Source: an uncultured Clostridia bacterium
GTDB lineage: Bacteria > Bacillota > Clostridia > Christensenellales > UBA1242
Reading direction: 5' to 3'
NCBI GenBank assembly: GCA_947623775.1
Contig: CANQHL010000017.1
Coordinates: forward strand, 1 to 19,346
Length of the DNA: 19,346 nt
The notes beneath the pieces are model-generated. The model did not search any database, had not been told where the DNA came from, and saw only the letters and a list, made by a program, of their open reading frames with translations. The translations under genes were made by a program, and so were the position numbers. How positions within the stretch are numbered: position 1 is the first letter of the stretch; each line of letters begins with the position of its first letter. Shown here in pieces: positions 1 through 6,955 of this stretch.

Positions 1-801
1 GCCCCAATGTCCAATGTTGCGAATATCTCGCAAATTATCGGTTAGTGTGAATTCATCTGGATTCAACCTGCAATCAACCAAAATTTTTGAAGAATAGATT
101 TCCATCGTCACAAAGTTCTTTATCTTTTTGAAAGCCGTATATAGTTTCACTGTGTTTTCCGAAACATCATCACCAAGTGACAATGTAAATGCCCTTAAAT
201 CATCATACATGTTTTTCATTTTTGTAGGTGCCGAATCATATTGCTCTTTAAATGTCTTTTCCATATATTTTGAATTGGTTTTTTCCTCTTCAACTGCTAA
301 TGGTTTAACCGTGTTGCTGTTCAAAAGTTCAAACATCAAAAGTTCATCATCAAACTTTTTGTATCTTATAAGTGATACATTTCTGTTTATTTGCTTAATT
401 GCTTTCTCATCATATTTATTAAAATCCCCTGCTATACAAATAATTCGTGGCATAGACCAATCAATTGCATCTGATATTTTCTTTCCTAACTTTTTTAAAA
501 CCAACAATTCAAAACTGTCTTTATGCTCCAAGAGCCAATCCAAGTAAAACAAGCCTTGATTTATGACATTTTCATTCATACTACGTTTGTATTCAAAAAT
601 CACAGGGCAATTATTTTCATCAATGCCGACGCTATCCATTCTGCCGCCGTCAATAACATATTCACTTTCCAAAAATGTGACCCCGAAAAAATCTTGCATA
701 TTGTTTTCGATAACTGTCTGCAATTCTTTTTCCAGCAATACGCTTGCCGCTTTCATCTCTTCAACTTGCGGTTTATATTTAAAAAGTTTTATATCTGCCA
801 T
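1..801 (-). CDS. PD-(D/E)XK nuclease-like protein with DUF5655 domain, C-terminus cut by window edge
   Basis: I translated this minus-strand frame directly: 267 codons stay open from an ATG at 801 to base 1, so the end of the gene lies outside the window. The N-terminal part looks like a PD-(D/E)XK nuclease fold: Asp56 in a GGRMDS context, then Glu70-Tyr-Lys72 in VIFEYKR, followed by a conserved-looking NQGLFYLDW segment (81-89). The C-terminal part (about 185-267) matches my memory of DUF5655, ending in the characteristic RNIGHWG. Proteins of this layout (COG3586) are often misnamed 'predicted transport protein'; no membrane segment is visible. The start is supported by a GGGGGA Shine-Dalgarno sequence seven bases upstream and an extended -10 just before it. 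It follows the DUF262 nuclease gene on the same strand after 172 bases, so it may belong to the same defence-like cluster. The substrate is unknown; nuclease activity is inferred from the motif. Roughly 30-40 residues are probably missing. Confidence 0.85.
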   Translation of the reverse strand, partial: MADIKLFKYKPQVEEMKAASVLLEKELQTVIENNMQDFFGVTFLESEYVIDGGRMDSVGIDENNCPVIFEYKRSMNENVINQGLFYLDWLLEHKDSFELLVLKKLGKKISDAIDWSMPRIICIAGDFNKYDEKAIKQINRNVSLIRYKKFDDELLMFELLNSNTVKPLAVEEEKTNSKYMEKTFKEQYDSAPTKMKNMYDDLRAFTLSLGDDVSENTVKLYTAFKKIKNFVTMEIYSSKILVDCRLNPDEFTLTDNLRDIRNIGHWG

Positions 802-826
802 ATATCATCCCCCATTTATAAATTTT

Positions 827-832
827 ATTATA
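827..832 (-). promoter_or_regulatory. Extended -10 promoter of the DUF5655 gene
   Basis: On the minus strand the gap 973-802 contains TGATATAAT, a perfect extended -10 (TGN + TATAAT), 26 bases before the ATG at 801. No good -35 is visible 17 bases upstream, as is common for extended -10 promoters. The rest of the 172-base gap is AT-rich, with no ORF or convincing terminator, so read-through from the upstream DUF262 gene remains possible. Confidence 0.55.
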
Positions 833-973
833 TCACACCTAGCGAAATATGGCTATTAAATTTCATAATTTATTATAAATTTGCTTCGCTTTTAATTATT
901 TTGATATAAGCAAGATTTAAATCAAAACGATAATTGAATTGACGCCAAATACTGCAATTTGATAATCGCCATT

Positions 974-2845
974 TTATAAGTCAATTGGGTCGGGAGAATC
1001 TTCATCGTTGTCCTCAGGCTCAACCTCACCAATTCCTGTGGTCTCAAAACACCATTTCTCTTTCGCAAATGCTATTAATTTTTCCGCTCTTGTTTTTATG
1101 GAGCCTATTGTCCACTTCCCATTTTCCATAAAATTATTAAGTTCATTCTGGCTCATAAGTGGTGCCTTGGTGAAATACGAATTATTCTTATCTTCCACCT
1201 CATCCTTACCTTTGCTTGCATTTGCCGAAAGTGGATCTATTGTTAAATTGCCAATTGAATGCAAATATTCCTTATCAAAGAATTTTCTTTGTCCAACTTT
1301 GACAAGTTTTTCATCTTGCAAAATGCGGATTTTGTCTTTCTCTCCCTTTTGTGCAACAATATGTTCTATTGTAAGTTTTTTCTTTGAATCCGTCTGCCAC
1401 AAATCATCAAATGTCAAAAGCGGATAGCTTTTTTCCTCTCTCAGAAAATTTTCATAATTCCAAAAGAAATAATTTCTATCAGTCGAATAATAATCGTGAT
1501 AGAAATCCTTATCCTTCAATCTCTCAATAAACTTATCATCATTTCCAAGTTGAATTATTTTGATTTTTATTTCCCTATACAAACTTTCAAAATCACCCTT
1601 AAAATCCCTTGCCATGTTAAAAAGCAGATCTTGATATTTATTTGCTTGATACTTCATGATTGTAAGCCCGCGGAAGCAAAATATTTCAAACCATTTGCAA
1701 AGTTCATAAAAGTCCTTTTTATTTTTGCTGCCATCCAGCATATAAGCCTTAATCAAGAGCGGATAAATTGACGCCATTCTATTAAGTGCAATGAGTCTGT
1801 AAAATAACTCAGACTTACTTTCAAACATATCTTTAATCGCATTGAAAGCTTTTGTAAGATTGTTGACATAAGTTTCTATGTAATCATTCAAAATCTTTTC
1901 ATTTAACTCTTTGCTTTCCTCATCTAACGAGTCCGCCACTTTTATCACGAGAGAATTTACTTTTTCTTTTAATTCATCAAGATAATGTTGATATGCTTTT
2001 ACGCTTTTGTTGTTTATTTTCTTGTTTTTCCAATCTTCAAATGCAATAAACGCATATTGTTGAATTGAGTCTTCTTCCAAATCGAATTTTTTATTTCCTC
2101 TTATTGTCTCGTAGGTGATGTAAATATCATTAAAGCCCTGCTGAATGGTGTTTAAGAGTGAATTGCTTTTTTTAAGCGTTGTTGAGACTTTATACATCAA
2201 ATAACTTTTTGTTTTTTCAAGTTTTGTAAGCATTTTCCCTCTATCGTTTGTAGTCTCAAAAATCATTGCCGCCTCATTACGGTCTTGCACGCTGTATACA
2301 AGGCAATTGGCGGCTTGAATTCTTTTTTTGTATTCCATTAACTCATCTTTATCGCATTTTTTAAGTGCCTCTTCACATTTTTCTTTTGCAAGACTTAAAT
2401 TGCATTGTGCTGGGGTTTTAGGCGTGCCTTTGCCTGTGTCCGACAATATATATGTTTTAAAATAACCATCGTCCTGATCTTGCAATTGTAGCACGTAGTT
2501 ATTTTTATAATTAATGTATTTCATTTTTAATTCATCTGCTTCGCTTGTTTCCCCAACCGCATACAATCGGTCAATCAAACATTTGACGAAAATAATAAGT
2601 GTCGTCAATCTTTGTTGTCCGTCCACAATTTCATAAACATCATCAGAATCGTCTGAATTCTTTTGCTGCAAAAGTATTGTGCCATAATAATATTTTTGAT
2701 AATTTTCCGTATGGCTGAAATCATCTAAAAAATCATTTAATTGCTTTTCTTTCCAAGCATAACTTCTTTGATAGTTTGGAACTTTAAAATATCTGTCCCC
2801 TATAAAAATACTTTTTATACTTTGTTTTCCGTCTGGAATTGCCAT
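974..2845 (-). CDS. DUF262/DUF1524 (GmrSD-type) NTP-dependent nuclease, single chain
   Basis: This 623-residue protein has the two hallmark parts of the GmrSD family in one polypeptide. The N-terminal DUF262 domain has the PNYQRSYAW segment (23-31) and the IVDGQQRLTTL motif (73-83), linked in this family to nucleotide binding and hydrolysis. The C-terminal DUF1524 His-Me-finger nuclease has EHIVAQ (494-499, with His495 the expected catalytic residue), IGNLTIDP (531-538) and Asn542. A W..I..R...L...A...W helix follows. Known relatives include type IV restriction enzymes that cleave modified (glucosylated hydroxymethylcytosine) phage DNA, and the phosphorothioate-linked SspE and BrxU proteins. 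The target here is unknown. The start is fixed by a strong GGAGG site. The gene lies 42 bases after the paralog pair on the same strand, probably in one operon. No signal peptide or membrane segment is seen, and no key motif appears broken. Confidence 0.93.
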   Translation of the reverse strand: MAIPDGKQSIKSIFIGDRYFKVPNYQRSYAWKEKQLNDFLDDFSHTENYQKYYYGTILLQQKNSDDSDDVYEIVDGQQRLTTLIIFVKCLIDRLYAVGETSEADELKMKYINYKNNYVLQLQDQDDGYFKTYILSDTGKGTPKTPAQCNLSLAKEKCEEALKKCDKDELMEYKKRIQAANCLVYSVQDRNEAAMIFETTNDRGKMLTKLEKTKSYLMYKVSTTLKKSNSLLNTIQQGFNDIYITYETIRGNKKFDLEEDSIQQYAFIAFEDWKNKKINNKSVKAYQHYLDELKEKVNSLVIKVADSLDEESKELNEKILNDYIETYVNNLTKAFNAIKDMFESKSELFYRLIALNRMASIYPLLIKAYMLDGSKNKKDFYELCKWFEIFCFRGLTIMKYQANKYQDLLFNMARDFKGDFESLYREIKIKIIQLGNDDKFIERLKDKDFYHDYYSTDRNYFFWNYENFLREEKSYPLLTFDDLWQTDSKKKLTIEHIVAQKGEKDKIRILQDEKLVKVGQRKFFDKEYLHSIGNLTIDPLSANASKGKDEVEDKNNSYFTKAPLMSQNELNNFMENGKWTIGSIKTRAEKLIAFAKEKWCFETTGIGEVEPEDNDEDSPDPIDL

Positions 2846-2859
2846 ATTAACCTCCTTAT
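2846..2859 (-). promoter_or_regulatory. Strong ribosome binding site of the DUF262 gene
   Basis: On the minus strand this reads ATAAGGAGGTTAAT directly before the ATG. The same 14 bases plus ATG occur before the M60 peptidase gene (10985-10998). The exact 17-base match most likely reflects an optimal Shine-Dalgarno context. Confidence 0.8.
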
Positions 2860-2887
2860 CGGCAATTTTATTTTTTAATTTTATCTA

Positions 2888-3910
2888 CTACTCCAAATCT
2901 TCAATGCCAAGTTCATCTGACATTTGTTGCATTTGCTGACTAATTTTCATATCCAAATGTTGTGACGCCTCATTTAAAAATCCTCTGCCCTCAAAATCAA
3001 AATTCTGTTTTGTAATAAATTTCTCATTTCCGTTTCCCTGTGCAATTTCTTTATGCAGGTTATACCCGTTGAGGTATGCGCGGCAAAGACTGTTTTGCCA
3101 CATTATTATTTTTTCTGCGTCCTCATTTTGATCTGAACTTCTGAAAAATGGCAGTCCGGACATTATACCCTCTTCGCTTTCAACTTCAACAAATAATGCT
3201 CTTCCATTTCCTTTCGGATTTATCGATTGTGGCAAATCATGCCAATTTCTTATTCTAAATGGAATAGGTTCTACTCTCAACCAAACATCTTCTCCGCTAC
3301 GAATGTGCCGTGCCCGGACATATTTTTCGCCGTTATATTCAAATTCCTCATTCTTGATAAAACTTCCATTATAACGCAAAAATCCCGTATATTTTGCACC
3401 TGTCTTTTTTAGATTCCCTTGCTCAAATTCTTTCTCCAATTTTTTGTTAAGACCCCAGCCCACAAATGAAATGGGATATTCAAGTCCCAGTGTGACTGTA
3501 TGATAGCCTGCCTGTGTTTTTATTATATTTAACTCATTTTGTAAAGTTATGAATTGGTCAAGATTGAGTCGCAGTACAGGACAAAGTACAATAGACTCAA
3601 TGTTTGGCCTACATCCTTTAGGGTTCCCTTCTAAATTCACCACATCGACTTCTGTTTTTGAATGTGCCGTTCTACACCACTTTTGAACGTATTTCATTTT
3701 ATTCTTTTTGATAAAATCATGATATATACCTGCACCGCACAAATTTGCATATGCGGTTGCAGCCACCAAATGTTTTTTCGGACTTTTTTCAATATCGTCA
3801 CGCGAATATAAAAACACTTTGTCGCGAGTTTCAAATTCGAAATTTCCCATTTTTTGATTTTCGTCGGTGTTTTCAAGTCTTTCCGGCTGTATTAACTTTC
3901 TTATATCCAT
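2888..3910 (-). CDS. DUF6273-like paralog A, unknown function
   Basis: This is a 340-residue soluble protein with no signal peptide. It is clearly paralogous to the gene just upstream: both share a DKVF(L/I)YS stretch, WCRTA(H/Y)S(K/R)T, LKKTGAKYTGF, NEE(F/Y)EYNGE(K/R)YV, WQNSLCRAYLNGYN and a C-terminal DELGIE(D/G)LE. The N-terminal half resembles the back half of DUF6273 (FLLS...T.YA...WLRSP...RPAL). The C-terminal half, with VEPIPFRI and W.NS..R.YLNG, resembles its front half, so the order looks swapped. I chose ATG 3910 over an in-frame upstream ATG at 3955 because the alignment with paralog B begins here (MDIRKLI versus MNISEMI), a GGGGAA site precedes it, and the longer form would overlap paralog B. 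It sits 16 bases after paralog B and 42 before the DUF262 nuclease, so the three are probably co-transcribed. A C-type-lectin-like binding fold is a guess from DUF6273; the function is unknown. Confidence 0.85.
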   Translation of the reverse strand: MDIRKLIQPERLENTDENQKMGNFEFETRDKVFLYSRDDIEKSPKKHLVAATAYANLCGAGIYHDFIKKNKMKYVQKWCRTAHSKTEVDVVNLEGNPKGCRPNIESIVLCPVLRLNLDQFITLQNELNIIKTQAGYHTVTLGLEYPISFVGWGLNKKLEKEFEQGNLKKTGAKYTGFLRYNGSFIKNEEFEYNGEKYVRARHIRSGEDVWLRVEPIPFRIRNWHDLPQSINPKGNGRALFVEVESEEGIMSGLPFFRSSDQNEDAEKIIMWQNSLCRAYLNGYNLHKEIAQGNGNEKFITKQNFDFEGRGFLNEASQHLDMKISQQMQQMSDELGIEDLE

Positions 3911-3926
3911 ATCTTCCCCATAATTT

Positions 3927-4967
3927 TTATTCCAGACCTTCAATGCCAAGTTCATCGAGTGACTGCTTTTGCATTGTCACCATCATTTGCTGTGACGCCT
4001 CATACATAAACCCCTTGCCATTAAAATCAAAATTTTCCGTTGCTTTAAACTCTTTGTTGCCATTTCCACGCTCTATCTCTTCATGCGAATTATATCCATT
4101 TAAATACGCACGGCATAGGCTGTTTTGCCACATCGTCCCTGTTGTATTTTCTGTTTTTGGATAAAATGGTATGCCCGAGATTATTCCCCATTCACTTTGC
4201 AGTTCAACAAAGGTTGCCTTGCCCTTTCCGTTTGGATTTATGGAGGTAGGCAAATTTTTCCAATTTTGTATTCTAAATGTGATTGGTTCAACCTTAGCCC
4301 ATGCAAAATTCCCCGTTTCATGGCATGGAGTGCCGTCCTCATATGCACTGTCAATATCATGTTTTTTAACTTCAGTATAAACATATCTTTCGCCGTTATA
4401 TTCATATTCTTCGTTTTGGACAAAACTTCCATCTTGACGCATAAATCCCGTGTATTTTGCACCTGTCTTTTTAAGGCTTGCTTGCTGTTTTAAACTATCT
4501 AACTCTTTACTCAACTCCTTGCCCACATAGGATTTTGGAAACGCCAATCCAATTGTGGCTGTTATATTACCATCTCTTTGGTTTTCGTTTATATGTAGCC
4601 CGCTTAACGAAATAAAATCGTCAATTTTTACACACATAACAGGACAAAGTGCCAAACACTCTGCTTCTGCAATGATAAACGAGCTAACATTGCAAATATC
4701 TTCAACGTCTGTTCTGGAATAGGCCGTGCGACACCATGCTAAACCGATTTTCTTGTGATTTTTTTTGGAGCTGGTATAACAAAGTGCCCCACACATTACG
4801 GCGTAATCAGTCAGATACACTTGTCTATTCTTCGCTTTTTGTTGGCTCATTTTGCCACCGGAATAAATAAACACTTTGTCCTCTGTATCAAATGCAGAAT
4901 CACCCATTCTTTGATATTTGTCTGTGTTGTTAAGTTCTGTAGGCAAAATCATCTCGCTTATGTTCAT
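3927..4967 (-). CDS. DUF6273-like paralog B, unknown function
   Basis: This is the first gene of the minus-strand cluster, 346 residues long. An upstream in-frame ATG at 4994 would add nine residues. I prefer ATG 4967 because AAGGAGAA lies just before it, and 4994 would fall upstream of the predicted transcription start. By eye it matches paralog A over its whole length, most strongly in the middle and C-terminal parts. Its N-terminal half carries DKVFIYS, LTDYAVMCGA, AWCRTAYSRTDV and LCPVMCVKI. The loop between WCRTA and LCPV differs strongly from paralog A (SSFIIAEAECLA versus GCRPNIESIV), as does an insert near HDIDSAYEDG after the EYNGERYV stretch. The protein is soluble and fairly cysteine-rich. 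As in paralog A, the two DUF6273-like halves appear in reversed order. I recall similar modules (YP..., LKKTG..YT, YNG.KY, W..VEPI) in gut Clostridia proteins, some fused to AAA ATPases. The function is unknown. Confidence 0.87.
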   Translation of the reverse strand: MNISEMILPTELNNTDKYQRMGDSAFDTEDKVFIYSGGKMSQQKAKNRQVYLTDYAVMCGALCYTSSKKNHKKIGLAWCRTAYSRTDVEDICNVSSFIIAEAECLALCPVMCVKIDDFISLSGLHINENQRDGNITATIGLAFPKSYVGKELSKELDSLKQQASLKKTGAKYTGFMRQDGSFVQNEEYEYNGERYVYTEVKKHDIDSAYEDGTPCHETGNFAWAKVEPITFRIQNWKNLPTSINPNGKGKATFVELQSEWGIISGIPFYPKTENTTGTMWQNSLCRAYLNGYNSHEEIERGNGNKEFKATENFDFNGKGFMYEASQQMMVTMQKQSLDELGIEGLE

Positions 4968-4984
4968 ATTTTTCTCCTTATAAT

Positions 4985-5013
4985 AATATACCATGCCGGC
5001 AAAAAAAAGTAAA
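4985..5013 (-). promoter_or_regulatory. Promoter of the paralog/DUF262 cluster
   Basis: On the minus strand, TTTACT (5013-5008), a 17-base spacer and TATATT (4990-4985) lie directly upstream of paralog B. The spacer holds the 6-bp palindrome GCCGGC (4995-5000), unusual in such AT-rich DNA. Transcription would start about 10 bases before the ATG, at the edge of the Shine-Dalgarno sequence. Confidence 0.55.
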
Positions 5014-5059
5014 GAATTTTTTCCCTTTAACCATTCTAAAATATTTTATATTTTACATA

Positions 5060-5088
5060 TTGATTTTTTAATAAATTTTTGATACAAT
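5060..5088 (+). promoter_or_regulatory. Promoter of the transglutaminase-fold gene
   Basis: TTGATT (5060-5065), a 17-base spacer and TACAAT (5083-5088) form a sigma-A-like promoter with an extended -10 (TGA before TACAAT). It is divergent from the cluster promoter, and the two -35 boxes are 46 bases apart. The start codon lies only 16 bases after the -10, with GAGG at 5095-5098. Confidence 0.7.
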
Positions 5089-5103
5089 ATTTATGAGGTT
5101 GTT

Positions 5104-6612
5104 ATGGAAGATAAACAAGAAAAAACTCTGTATCTTCAAAATTTTTTGAATATGTACAGAGAGGGAATTAAGGAAAATAGTTTAAAAGATGATCTTGCAC
5201 GTTACCGCATGCTGGGATATAAAACTTTCGTTATCCGTATGGAAAGATCAATGGAAGGGTTGTCCGAGGAAGATACGGCAACTTTTGCCGAGGCTGTGAA
5301 CGCTTTAAGGCAAGAGGGATTGGATTGTCGATTTCAAGACGGCTTCACCCCAGAACAAGCACTTGAAGCAAGCCGAAAAGTTTCAAGTTGGGTTGACGAA
5401 ATCAACAATGCACGAGTTGATGGACAAGAATTGTCACCATTTGAAAAGTTTCTCTATGCCTATGAAATAGCGACAAACTTTGTTTACAAACTTGGCGACA
5501 AAAATGAAGAGGGAAAAGAAATTGACCCATATCAATCGCGAAATCTGGTGCGCGTATTAACCGGTGACCGAATTGTTTGTGTTGGATTTTCCTTTCTGCT
5601 GAAAGAACTTTGCACAAGGCTTGACATCGCATGTGCAACATTCTCTCTCCCCGGCAAGACAAAAGACGAATTGGGACACTGCACTTGCCTTGCTTACTTA
5701 AAAGATCCAAAATATGATATAAATGGAACGTTTTTCACCGATCCGACACAGGGAAGTATCAACGGAACAAAACGTGATTTTAGTTTTGCAGTCAAAAACC
5801 CATCAAAATTTATAGAGCAATTTAAGGATAGATTTGTGTTTGACTATCAAAGAACATTGGAACAACTTATAACTCCAAGACTTTCACCAGAAGAAAAAAG
5901 GGAATACCAACATTATATCGAAGCAAAAAACAAAATGGCACAGGCAAAAGAGAATGTAGAAAAAAATATTGCTTTGGTTGAAAGTGAAGAATTTTTGCAA
6001 AAGGTAACTGATATTATAGATGCAAAAGCAAAGGCAGAAAAGGTGACACCAGAAGATGAAATGTTTTATCAAGATTTTGGGAAACAAATTCTTGACGAAA
6101 CAATAGAACGCTTTTCTTTTGCTTTAACCATTGCATATCAAGAATCCGCAAAACAGGGCAGCCTGGAAGATAAGTTTTTACACTTGTTTGAAAATGCTGA
6201 ATTTTCTCCCCTCCTTTTGAAAGCACAAGGAATGTCAATAAAAAGTTTTGTGCAAGCCATTATGGAAAAAACATTTTTATACGACAAAGAATTTATTGCA
6301 AGCCTTTCAGAAGAAACCGTAAAGCCGTCTAAAAAAGTTGCTGAGATGCAACAGGAAATGCCAACTTTAAGTGACCCAGATGGCGCGACCTCGAAAATTT
6401 CCCGTGCCCTTTACAATGTGGGACTTGCACAAAATATGTCACAAAAAGAAGCCATTGTGTACACATATTCAAGATTGTTTGGCTTTACTAAGGAGCAGCA
6501 GGAGAAAGTTTTAGCCGACCAAACTCAAGAAGAAGTAGATGAATTTTTAAGAAAAATTACGCCAAGAGAAGCAACAAAAGCACCTGACGAAGATGAAATT
6601 GTTAATGAATAA
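5104..6612 (+). CDS. Cytoplasmic transglutaminase-fold (papain-like) protein, unknown substrate
   Basis: This 502-residue protein lacks a signal peptide and membrane segments. Residues about 110-215 read as a transglutaminase-like core. Cys159 sits in DRIVCVGFSFLLKELCTRLDI, the family's G.C...A..L...LGI pattern. His192 follows in GHCTCLAYL, and Asp213 lies in FFTDPT, the family's D-P-T. This Cys-His-Asp order is the catalytic triad of transglutaminases, related proteases and peptide N-glycanases, so activity is plausible though the substrate cannot be told. The N-terminal 110 residues and the long C-terminal region (about 240-500) look alpha-helical and rich in Glu and Lys; the region around 280-330 may be coiled coil. 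The GAGG site and a close promoter support this start. It is transcribed away from the nuclease/paralog cluster and shares that cluster's intergenic regulatory region, so a link is possible but unproven. The gene ends in a bidirectional terminator. Confidence 0.85.
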   Translation: MEDKQEKTLYLQNFLNMYREGIKENSLKDDLARYRMLGYKTFVIRMERSMEGLSEEDTATFAEAVNALRQEGLDCRFQDGFTPEQALEASRKVSSWVDEINNARVDGQELSPFEKFLYAYEIATNFVYKLGDKNEEGKEIDPYQSRNLVRVLTGDRIVCVGFSFLLKELCTRLDIACATFSLPGKTKDELGHCTCLAYLKDPKYDINGTFFTDPTQGSINGTKRDFSFAVKNPSKFIEQFKDRFVFDYQRTLEQLITPRLSPEEKREYQHYIEAKNKMAQAKENVEKNIALVESEEFLQKVTDIIDAKAKAEKVTPEDEMFYQDFGKQILDETIERFSFALTIAYQESAKQGSLEDKFLHLFENAEFSPLLLKAQGMSIKSFVQAIMEKTFLYDKEFIASLSEETVKPSKKVAEMQQEMPTLSDPDGATSKISRALYNVGLAQNMSQKEAIVYTYSRLFGFTKEQQEKVLADQTQEEVDEFLRKITPREATKAPDEDEIVNE

Positions 6613-6676
6613 ATATTGTTTTTGCTTATGAAAATTAATTTGATAAAACAAAAAATAATCCTAAACGCACATAAAA

Positions 6677-6745
6677 ATTAATCTTAAAAGTAAAACGCAA
6701 ATCAATTTTAAAGGTAAAAAAATCAATCTTAAAAGCAAATACAAT
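6677..6745. repeat. Degenerate AT-rich tandem repeat of about 21-24 bases
   Basis: Three imperfect copies share a core like AATCTTAAAAG + TAAA: 6680-6690, 6704-6714 and 6725-6735, spaced 24 and 21 bases. A fourth, weaker copy may follow. They lie in the 343-base gap between two convergent genes (6613-6955), which otherwise holds only A-rich sequence and a terminator. Confidence 0.5.
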
Positions 6746-6854
6746 TTACTTTCAAAGTTAACATAATTTTATTCAAAAAAACATATATAAATCGAAAAAA
6801 ACAACAAAAAATCCACAAAATAAAATTTGCCAAATAAAAAATATATTAATTTCA

Positions 6855-6896
6855 AAAAAAATATGTAATACAAGCAAAAGTATTACATATTTTTTT
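6855..6896. terminator. Bidirectional terminator between convergent genes
   Basis: Perfect 17-bp inverted arms (6855-6871 and 6880-6896) surround an 8-base loop, AAGCAAAA. The arms start with an A-run and end with a T-run, so the hairpin works on both strands. It terminates the plus-strand transglutaminase-fold gene and the minus-strand M60 gene. Confidence 0.9.
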
Positions 6897-6955
6897 GCAT
6901 TTTAAATGATTTTTTCAGTCGTGAAAATGGGCTGAATAAATTGTTTTGAAAAAAT

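Noticed and set aside
128..859. Plus-strand open frames at the left edge
   Set aside because: They lie antisense to the minus-strand DUF5655 gene, whose translation shows recognisable nuclease and DUF5655 motifs; the plus frames have no ribosome site or family likeness.
3911..3955. Longer N-terminus for paralog A (ATG at 3955)
   Set aside because: It would overlap the end of paralog B, lacks counterpart residues in the paralog alignment and has no ribosome site as good as that before 3910.
2888..4967. Diversity-generating retroelement with DUF6273-like targets
   Set aside because: No reverse transcriptase or template repeat is in the window, and differences between the paralogs are not confined to adenine-derived positions by eye.
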